A stretch of DNA of 12,643 nt, taken from assembly GCA_900772695.1 (NCBI GenBank), contig CAAGRO010000445.1:1-12643 (forward strand), given 5' to 3'. A program made the translations under genes and the position numbers. The notes below the pieces were generated by a model. The model ran no database searches. It saw only the letters and a list, made by a program, of their open reading frames with translations, and had not been told where the DNA came from. The stretch is from an uncultured Oribacterium sp. Lineage in GTDB: Bacteria; Bacillota; Clostridia; Lachnospirales; Lachnospiraceae. Shown in pieces: positions 7,843 through 12,643 of the stretch (position 1 is its first letter; each line of letters opens with the position of its first letter).

Positions 7843-8727
7843 ATGGAAATCGAGAATAAGATCATGGATAAGGCGGCGACCCTCGTCGAGGCACTGCCGT
7901 ATATCCAGAAATTTCAGAATAAGGTGGTCGTCGTAAAGTACGGCGGATCCGCGATGACGGATGAGAATCTGAAGAAGCATGTCATGCAGGATGTGGCGAT
8001 CCTGAAGCTGGTCGGCCTGAAGCCGATCATCGTCCATGGTGGCGGCAAGGAGATCTCGAAGTGGATCAGCAAGGTCGGCATGGAGCCGCACTTCGTGAAC
8101 GGATTCCGTGTGACCGATGAGGATACCATGGAGATCGCCGAGATGGTGCTGAACAAGGTCAACAAGTCCCTGGTGCAGCTCATCAACAACCTCGGCGGCA
8201 AGGCGGTCGGTATTTCGGGTAAGGATGGAAATCTCCTGAAGTGCGTGAAGAAGTACTCAAAGGGAGAGGACATCGGTTTCGTCGGCGACATCGTCGGTGT
8301 GGATACGACCATCATCGACGATCTTCTGAGCGACGGTTTCATCCCGGTGATCTGTCCGATCGGCTTCGATGAGCGCGGACAGAGCTACAACATCAACGCG
8401 GATGATGCGGCCTGCGCGATCGCGGCGTCGATGCACGCCGAGAAGCTCGCCTTCCTCACAGACGTCGAGGGCGTGTATAAGGATTTCAATGATAAGAGCT
8501 CCCTCATCACGACGCTTTCCATCGAGAAGGCACAGGAGATGATGGATGCCGGTGAGCTGGTCGGCGGTATGCTGCCGAAGATCCAGAACTGCATCGATGC
8601 GATGAAGAAGGGCGTTAATCGTGTGCATATCCTCGACGGACGTGTGCCGCACTGCCTGCTCCTCGAGATCTTCACGAATCAGGGCATCGGTACCATGATC
8701 GAGAAGTCGATCGACGCGTGGTTCTGA
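7843..8727 (+). CDS. argB: Acetylglutamate kinase, arginine-sensitive type
   Basis: ArgB phosphorylates N-acetylglutamate with ATP, the second committed step of the acetylated pathway. The 294-residue protein shows the amino-acid-kinase motifs KYGGSAM (32-38, catalytic K32), the glycine loop HGGGKEIS (65-72), the substrate-binding NGFRVT (86-91), NINADDAA (183-190) and GGMLPKI (241-247). About 26 residues precede the core, including [11 protein letters not shown], matching the N-terminal helix that links arginine-inhibited hexameric enzymes such as those of Thermotoga and Pseudomonas. I therefore infer feedback inhibition by arginine, in line with the acetyl-recycling ArgJ beside it. Its binding site AGGAG (7833-7837) lies inside the end of argJ. 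Confidence 0.97.
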   Translation: MEIENKIMDKAATLVEALPYIQKFQNKVVVVKYGGSAMTDENLKKHVMQDVAILKLVGLKPIIVHGGGKEISKWISKVGMEPHFVNGFRVTDEDTMEIAEMVLNKVNKSLVQLINNLGGKAVGISGKDGNLLKCVKKYSKGEDIGFVGDIVGVDTTIIDDLLSDGFIPVICPIGFDERGQSYNINADDAACAIAASMHAEKLAFLTDVEGVYKDFNDKSSLITTLSIEKAQEMMDAGELVGGMLPKIQNCIDAMKKGVNRVHILDGRVPHCLLLEIFTNQGIGTMIEKSIDAWF

Positions 8728-8737
8728 GGAGGTAAAA

Positions 8738-9979
8738 ATGAAATTTATGGATGATTCCATCGTAAAGGGAAATATCGTGAATGACCGCCTCGTGGCGGAG
8801 GGTGAGCAGCTGCTGTATAAGACCTACAATCGCTTTCCGGTGGCGTTTGATCACGCGAAGGGCGTCGAGCTCTACGATGCGGGCGGACATGCGTACCTCG
8901 ATTTCGGTGCGGGTATCGCGGTGGCGGGGCTCGGCTATGGCAACGCGCTGGTGGACCAGGCGATGAAGGAGCAGATCGACAAGGGACTGCTGCACACCTC
9001 GAATCTCTTCTACAACGAGCCGTCCATCGAGGCGGCAGAGAAGCTGCTCGCGGCGAGCGGGATGGACCGTGTGTTCTTTACGAATTCCGGTACCGAGGCG
9101 ATCGAGGGTGCACTGAAGATCGCGCGTCGTTACCACTATAATAAGGGAAAGACCGGCTGCGAGATCATCGCGATGCAGGGTTCCTTCCACGGGCGTTCCA
9201 TGGGCGCGGTCAGTGTGACCGGCAAGGATCACTACCGTGCGCCGTTTGAGCCGCTGATCGGGGGTGTGCGCTTCGCGACCTTCAACGATCTCGATTCCGT
9301 GAAGGCACAGATCAATGAAAACACCGGTGCGATCATCATGGAGACGATCCAGGGTGAAGGCGGCATCTATCCGGCGACGGAGGAGTTTCTCCGGGGCGTA
9401 CGGCAGCTCTGCGATGAACATGATCTGCTGCTGATCCTCGATGAGATCCAGTGTGGCATGGGCCGTTCCGGATCCATGTTTGCATGGCAGGCCTACGGCG
9501 TGAAGCCGGATGTCCTGACCGTGGCGAAGGCACTCGGAAACGGCGTGCCGATCGGTGCGTTCCTCGCCTGCGGCGAAGCGGCGCATGCGATGCAGCCGGG
9601 GGACCACGGCTCCACCTACGGTGGAAATCCGTTTGTCTGCGCCGCGGCTTCGGCGGTGCTGGATGTCTTCAAGGAAGCGGATATCCCAGGTCACGCGAAG
9701 GCACAGGGTGCGTATCTTTGGAAGGTCCTCGATGAGCTGAAGGCAGCGTTCCCGGATATGGTGAAGGATCATCGTGGCATGGGCCTGATCCAGGGCCTCG
9801 AGTTCGCTCCATCCGTACCGGCCGGTGAGATCGTCCGGAAGATGCTGCTCGAGCAGCATGTCATCCTGATCGCCGCGGAGCACAACACGATTCGCTTCGT
9901 GCCGCCACTCGTCATCGAGCATGAGCACATCGACGCGATGAAGGAAAAATTGGAAGCCGTGCTGGCAGAGCTGGCATGA
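8738..9979 (+). CDS. argD: Acetylornithine aminotransferase
   Basis: ArgD is a class-III PLP aminotransferase that converts N-acetylglutamate semialdehyde and glutamate to N-acetylornithine and 2-oxoglutarate. In the 413-residue protein the PLP-binding features are all visible: NSGTEA (116-121), the ring-stacking FHGR (150-153), LDEIQCGMGR (234-243, D235 contacting the pyridine nitrogen), the Schiff-base lysine K264 in AKALGNG, and GSTYGGNP (291-298). The start follows AGGAGG (8727-8732), which overlaps the argB stop codon, leaving a 10-nt gap; the two are clearly one transcript. It is the last gene of the operon. Related succinyl-diaminopimelate or GABA aminotransferases share the fold, but the context makes ArgD clear. 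Confidence 0.95.
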   Translation: MKFMDDSIVKGNIVNDRLVAEGEQLLYKTYNRFPVAFDHAKGVELYDAGGHAYLDFGAGIAVAGLGYGNALVDQAMKEQIDKGLLHTSNLFYNEPSIEAAEKLLAASGMDRVFFTNSGTEAIEGALKIARRYHYNKGKTGCEIIAMQGSFHGRSMGAVSVTGKDHYRAPFEPLIGGVRFATFNDLDSVKAQINENTGAIIMETIQGEGGIYPATEEFLRGVRQLCDEHDLLLILDEIQCGMGRSGSMFAWQAYGVKPDVLTVAKALGNGVPIGAFLACGEAAHAMQPGDHGSTYGGNPFVCAAASAVLDVFKEADIPGHAKAQGAYLWKVLDELKAAFPDMVKDHRGMGLIQGLEFAPSVPAGEIVRKMLLEQHVILIAAEHNTIRFVPPLVIEHEHIDAMKEKLEAVLAELA

Positions 9980-9987
9980 GGCATAGA

Positions 9988-10017
9988 AAACCCCGGCGGA
10001 GCAGTCCGCCGGGGTTT
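9988..10017 (+). terminator. Terminator after argD
   Basis: AAACCCCGGCGGA (9988-10000) pairs perfectly with TCCGCCGGGGTTT (10005-10017) across a GCAG loop, followed by GATTTTT. It begins 9 nt after the argD stop codon. On the minus strand the stem is followed by TTTTC, so it may also stop transcripts coming from folD. Confidence 0.93.
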
Positions 10018-10030
10018 GATTTTTCTGAAG

Positions 10031-10190
10031 GTAGGCATGAATCGGGTCAAAACAGTACAACGTGCCTGCGGAAATCGTGCCCTGAGGCGGTGAACCGTAG
10101 GCACGTTGAGCTTGAAAATGATCCATCATGCCTATAAAAAACAGAAAAATGATAGGCATGTTAACGCTTTGAAGCGCTTACAGTGCCTGC
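10031..10190. repeat. Six AGGCA motifs in alternating orientation
   Basis: The gap between argD and folD holds six copies of the core AGGCA, alternating strand: GTAGGCATG (10031-10039, +), CGTGCCTGC (10061-10069, -), CGTAGGCACG (10096-10105, +), CATGCCTAT (10127-10135, -), ATAGGCATG (10152-10160, +), AGTGCCTGC (10182-10190, -). Centres are about 25-36 bp apart. Adjacent copies form stems: 10058-10071 with 10095-10108 (13 of 14 paired), and 10127-10135 with 10152-10160 (9 of 9). A further CGCTT/AAGCG hairpin lies near 10165-10176. There is no gene here. It may be folded 3' RNA of folD, a protein-binding array, or a degraded repeat element. Confidence 0.65.
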
Positions 10191-10199
10191 GATATGAAA

Positions 10200-11081
10200 T
10201 CAGGCTAAGTACTCGTCTGCGCTGTCGTCGATCGGTGCGAGCTTCATCTGAAGCTTCGCAGCCTGGACGAGGTGCTTCGCGAGGACGGCGGTGGTGACGG
10301 TGCCGACGCCTCCTGGCACCGGGGTAGCGGCTCCGGCCTTCAGGATGATCTGATCCCAGTCACAGTCGCCGCAGAGATTGCCGGCCTCGTCGACATTGAT
10401 GCCGACATCGATGACCGTCGCGTCCTCCTTCACGTAGCCGCTGCTGATGAACTTCGCCTTACCGATGGCCGCCACCAGGATATCCGCGCGGCTGGCCACG
10501 GCCTTCAGGTCCTCGGTCTTACTGTGGCAGACGGTCACGGTTGCATTCTCCTTAAGCAGCAGCATACTGAGCGGCTTCCCGACCACCATGGAGCGGCCGA
10601 TGATGCAGACCTCCTTGCCGGCGATCTCGATCTGATGACCCTTCAGGATCTCCACGACCGCCTGGGCGGTGCATGGTGCGAAGGCATCTGCATCGCCACG
10701 CATGACGCCGGCGACATTGGCATCCGTGATACCGTCGAGATCCTTCAGTGGATTCATCTTGCGCAGCATCGCCGCCTCATCGATCTGCTTCGGCAGCGGA
10801 CGCATCACGAGGATGCCGTGAATCTCCGGATCCTGGTTGATGAAGTCGAAGACCTGCTGAAACTCTTCGTTTGATACATTTTCCGGAAGCTCATAGTCCT
10901 TCGCCTCCAGCCCGAAATCCATGAAGCGCTTCTTGATGCTGCGCTCATAGCTGAGATCGGCTTCCTTGTGACCGACGCGCAGAATCGCCAGCGCCGGCAG
11001 GATGCCGTTATACTGTCCGACGAAGTCCAGGCACTCGCCCTTGATCTGATCTGCGATGATTTTTCCTCTTAATTCCTGCAT
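10200..11081 (-). CDS. folD: FolD-family methylene-THF dehydrogenase, cyclohydrolase residues altered
   Basis: FolD normally oxidises 5,10-methylene-THF with NADP and then hydrolyses the methenyl product to 10-formyl-THF. This 293-residue protein has the Rossmann signature GRSMVVGKPLSMLL (162-175), KDLDGI (113-118) and PGGVGTVTT (256-264), so family membership is clear. However, aligning SYERSIKKRFMDFG with the usual YxxxKxK block puts isoleucine (I49) at the catalytic lysine position, and LVMRPLP (91-97) has methionine (M93) in place of the conserved glutamine of LVQLPLP. Only the aspartate of the lysine/glutamine/aspartate cyclohydrolase set remains. Dehydrogenase function alone is likely. 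GAAAGAG (11095-11089) is the binding site. fchA lies 118 nt upstream on the same strand, probably in one transcript, and could provide the missing activity. Confidence 0.9.
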   Translation of the reverse strand: MQELRGKIIADQIKGECLDFVGQYNGILPALAILRVGHKEADLSYERSIKKRFMDFGLEAKDYELPENVSNEEFQQVFDFINQDPEIHGILVMRPLPKQIDEAAMLRKMNPLKDLDGITDANVAGVMRGDADAFAPCTAQAVVEILKGHQIEIAGKEVCIIGRSMVVGKPLSMLLLKENATVTVCHSKTEDLKAVASRADILVAAIGKAKFISSGYVKEDATVIDVGINVDEAGNLCGDCDWDQIILKAGAATPVPGGVGTVTTAVLAKHLVQAAKLQMKLAPIDDSADEYLA

Positions 11082-11199
11082 AGATTCACTCTTTCTTTCG
11101 TTTCATCTGATTGGTTTCTTCTATATGGTAGATAAGGACCTCTGCGCGGAGCGTGCAGCTGTCTGTGATGAAACAGCCCCAGGGCTCCGGTACACCTTC
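11082..11199 (-). other. fchA-folD intergenic gap
   Basis: Two short stems are possible: CTGCGCG/CGTGCAG (11142-11158) and, read on the minus strand, AGCC-CTGG-GGCT followed by GTTTCATC (near 11175-11186). The latter is too weak to call a terminator. The folD ribosome binding site is at the left end. I see no promoter. Confidence 0.3.
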
Positions 11200-11883
11200 T
11201 TATGAGAAGTCCACCTTGTTCCGGGCGATGCGGTCCAGCTCCGGATCGTACTGCGGCCTCACCTTATCCTCGACCGCCTCGTAGATCAGGCGACTCTTCG
11301 CGCGGCCATCCATGAGCAGCTTCCGGGCATATTCATTGAGCTCAATCATACGGTTCTGATTTTTCATCATCTTCGTGTTGATGTACACATTCATCACCGC
11401 ACCCTCGAGGGCGGTGCCGAGATAAGCGGCGGCTACACCGACGTCACTCTGCATGAGCTTCGAGCCATGCGCCTCCAGCTCACTGAGATAATCGAGCGCT
11501 TCACAGACCCGCTCCATCACCTTGATCGGCGTCATGGACGCGGTGCTCAGGCAGGTTTCCAGGGTCGTCTCCTTGAAGTCCTTCTCCTCCGGTGTGCTGT
11601 CCGGGAGGCCATAGGCCTGACTGAGCGGCAGAAACACCTTCTCATCCTCGTCGGAGAGCGTCAGGAAGGCCTCGCGCAGCTTCGCGAGCCGTGCCTCAAT
11701 GTCCCGGATGCGCGGTTCAAACTCTGCGTACTTTTTCTTCCCGATGGTGAATGCACAGACCATCATGCCGAGGCTCACACCGTAGGCACCAGCCAGTGCA
11801 CTCGCGCCTCCGCCGCCCGGCACGGATTCCCGCGCACCTAATCGCTCCAGATATTCCCGAATAGTTGTCTCCCCTGATGTCAT
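11200..11883 (-). CDS. fchA: FchA-family methenyl-THF cyclohydrolase / cyclodeaminase
   Basis: The 227-residue protein belongs to the formiminotransferase-cyclodeaminase C-terminal family, all-helical folate enzymes. In clostridia the FchA members hydrolyse 5,10-methenyl-THF to 10-formyl-THF; other members release ammonia from formimino-THF. The family's glycine loop PGGGGASALAGA (22-33) is at the N-terminus, and SDVGVAAAYLGTALEGA (146-162) and NVYIN (165-169) follow. Length is close to the usual 200-215 plus a short C-terminal extension. GAAGGAG (11896-11890) lies 6 nt upstream of the ATG. It is followed by folD on the same strand. Because that FolD lacks cyclohydrolase residues, I favour the cyclohydrolase role. 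No histidine-degradation or formiminotransferase gene is nearby to suggest the deaminase role. Confidence 0.88.
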   Translation of the reverse strand: MTSGETTIREYLERLGARESVPGGGGASALAGAYGVSLGMMVCAFTIGKKKYAEFEPRIRDIEARLAKLREAFLTLSDEDEKVFLPLSQAYGLPDSTPEEKDFKETTLETCLSTASMTPIKVMERVCEALDYLSELEAHGSKLMQSDVGVAAAYLGTALEGAVMNVYINTKMMKNQNRMIELNEYARKLLMDGRAKSRLIYEAVEDKVRPQYDPELDRIARNKVDFS

Positions 11884-11933
11884 CGTATGCTCCTTCTTTC
11901 TCGTGATTCTTCGATGTCATAATACTCGATTTT

Positions 11934-11963
11934 ACTGTAAAAGAAAACCCTGTGATTCAGCAA
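11934..11963 (-). promoter_or_regulatory. Candidate promoter of fchA-folD
   Basis: Read on the minus strand, TTGCTG (11963-11958) is followed 18 nt later by TACAGT (11939-11934), a partial match (4 of 6) to the -10 consensus. An alternative -10, TATTAT (11924-11919), lacks a good -35. The -35 copy is one arm of the palindrome at 11958-11987. Confidence 0.3.
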
Positions 11964-11995
11964 GGGGCCCTCCGGGGCCCCTTGCTGAGCGTCAC
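11952..11995. repeat. Strong palindrome between divergent operons
   Basis: CAGCAAGGGGCCC (11958-11970) pairs perfectly with GGGCCCCTTGCTG (11975-11987) around TCCG, and GTGA (11952-11955) with TCAC (11992-11995) extends the stem outward across a small internal loop. No U-tract follows on either side. Its right arm ends in TTGCTG, the likely -35 of the thi promoter, and its left arm gives the same hexamer on the other strand. An operator or insulating hairpin is possible. Confidence 0.7.
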
Positions 11996-12010
11996 GTCCC
12001 GTGCTATAAT
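11982..12010 (+). promoter_or_regulatory. Promoter of the TPP riboswitch-thiE transcript
   Basis: TTGCTG (11982-11987), 17-nt spacer, TATAAT (12005-12010) preceded by TGC, a perfect extended -10. The expected start, near 12017, lies about 13 nt before the riboswitch. The -35 is inside the palindrome described at 11952-11995. Confidence 0.7.
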
Positions 12011-12028
12011 GACGAAGTTAAATAAAAG

Positions 12029-12125
12029 TACACGGGGGTGTCGGTCAGAACCGGCTGAGATGGGAACTGTGCGTTCCGGACCCTGGAAACCTGATTTGGA
12101 TCATGCCAACGTAGGGAGATGGGCT
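12029..12125 (+). promoter_or_regulatory. TPP riboswitch (THI element)
   Basis: The aptamer consensus is clear: GGGGGTGTC near the 5' end, the pyrimidine-sensing CTGAGA (12055-12060), the stem ACCCTG, ACCTGAT (12089-12095), then GGATCATGCCAACGTAGGGA (12098-12117) for the pyrophosphate-binding helices. It senses thiamine pyrophosphate and, with the terminator that follows, should stop thiE transcription when TPP is plentiful. Confidence 0.96.
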
Positions 12126-12141
12126 TTTGCACGCGTATTCC

Positions 12142-12168
12142 AGGCTGTCCGATCGGGCAGTCTTTTTT
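12142..12168 (+). terminator. Riboswitch-controlled terminator before thiE
   Basis: AGGCTGTCC (12142-12150) pairs with GGGCAGTCT (12155-12163; two G-U pairs) around GATC, followed by a T6 run (12163-12168). It lies between the aptamer and thiE, so it is the expected expression platform: formed with TPP bound, disrupted without it. Confidence 0.85.
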
Positions 12169-12194
12169 ATTTGTGATTTGAAAGAAGCACAATT

Positions 12195-12643
12195 ATGAAC
12201 AGAGATTTACTTCGATTATATGCAATCACGGACCGGCACTGCCTGAAGACACTGTCACCGGCGGGGGCTGAGAAGTCCGTGTTGGGCGCTGAGGAGAGTC
12301 CGACGGCGATGAAGTCCGTGCCGACTGCAGAAGAGAGTCTGGCAGCTACGGAAGCCAAGGGCGTGAGCGTAGCGCCTTCCCTGCAGGCAGACGGCGAAGC
12401 CGAGGCGCTGGCCACGGCCGTGGAGCAGGCGATTCTCGGCGGGGCGACCATGGTGCAGTTTCGTGAAAAGGAGCGCAGCGGGGCGCAGCTCGAGCAGGAT
12501 GCGCGGGCGGTGCAGGCGATCTGCCGGAAGCACGGGGTGCCGTTCATCATGAATAACGATGTCGCCCTCGCGCAGAAGCTCGATGCGGACGGTGTCCATG
12601 TCGGGCAGAGTGATATGCCGGCGGCGGGATTTCAGTCCGCCTG
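12195..12643 (+). CDS. thiE: Thiamine-phosphate synthase with N-terminal insertion (partial)
   Basis: ThiE joins the hydroxymethylpyrimidine diphosphate and thiazole phosphate units to make thiamine phosphate. The first 149 codons are present; the 3' part lies beyond the window. Recognisable motifs are LYAITDR (8-14), the pyrophosphate-binding VQFREK (87-92), FIMNNDVALA (117-126) and the highly conserved DADGVHVGQSDMP (130-142). Between TDR and the helix AVEQAILGGATMVQ there are about 58 residues, roughly 40 more than usual. This Ala/Glu/Ser-rich segment includes a 13-residue tandem repeat: EKSVLGAEESPTA (26-38) then MKSVPTAEESLAA (39-51). The reading frame is open throughout, so it looks like a real in-frame insertion. 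The binding site AAAGAAG (12181-12187) is weak. Expression is under the TPP riboswitch. Confidence 0.9.
   Translation, partial: MNRDLLRLYAITDRHCLKTLSPAGAEKSVLGAEESPTAMKSVPTAEESLAATEAKGVSVAPSLQADGEAEALATAVEQAILGGATMVQFREKERSGAQLEQDARAVQAICRKHGVPFIMNNDVALAQKLDADGVHVGQSDMPAAGFQSA

Noticed and set aside
8672..10159. A 495-codon open frame antisense to argD, with similar long antisense frames opposite argJ, argG and yfhO
   Set aside because: They mirror strongly conserved genes, have no ribosome binding sites and show Arg/His/Asp-rich compositions typical of antisense frames in GC-rich coding DNA.
10018..10199. CRISPR array in the argD-folD gap
   Set aside because: The repeated core is only about 9 bp and alternates strand; CRISPR repeats are longer and all in one orientation.
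11168..11190. Possible terminator between fchA and folD on the minus strand
   Set aside because: The stem is only four base pairs and the following tract is GTTTCATC; too weak to call, and the two genes probably share a transcript.

Overview
The window reads as chromosomal DNA from a fairly GC-rich Clostridia-type Firmicute, most like a Lachnospiraceae relative. I infer this from strong AGGAGG-type ribosome binding sites, short U-tailed terminators, a GtrA/YfhO glycosylation pair, the clostridial form of FolD beside an FchA-type cyclohydrolase, and a transcription-terminating TPP riboswitch. There are no mobile genes, CRISPR arrays, tRNAs or rRNAs.

Layout. Bases 1-311 are non-coding: a nested inverted repeat (2-92), then a promoter for a GtrA-family membrane protein (312-746) and a large YfhO-family membrane glycosyltransferase (837-3569). 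argH (3599-4945) follows yfhO by 29 nt on the same strand and ends in a strong terminator. A 240-nt A+T-rich control region with repeated ATATGCA half-sites (probable ArgR operators) and two promoters then starts a second transcript: argG (5188-6450), a 155-nt structured spacer, and the tightly packed argJ-argB-argD (6606-9979), closed by a terminator at 9988-10017. Bases 10018-10199 are non-coding and hold six AGGCA motifs in alternating orientation. On the minus strand fchA (11883-11200) precedes folD (11081-10200). A palindrome at 11952-11995 separates them from a plus-strand TPP riboswitch and a thiE gene that runs off the window.

How the genes work together. ArgJ, ArgB and ArgD cover the acetylated-ornithine steps of arginine synthesis, except the ArgC reduction, which is not encoded here; ArgG and ArgH turn citrulline into arginine. 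Neither argC nor argF is in the window. ArgB carries the N-terminal helix of arginine-inhibited kinases, so feedback control probably acts there. The folate pair looks like a split of a normally bifunctional enzyme: this FolD lacks two of the three residues known for cyclohydrolase chemistry, and the neighbouring FchA-family protein could supply that activity.

Most of the window is ordinary core metabolism. The points most worth a second look are the FolD/FchA division of labour, the tandem-repeat insertion inside thiE, the six-fold AGGCA array, the structured argG-argJ spacer, and the palindrome that may share -35 elements between divergent promoters.
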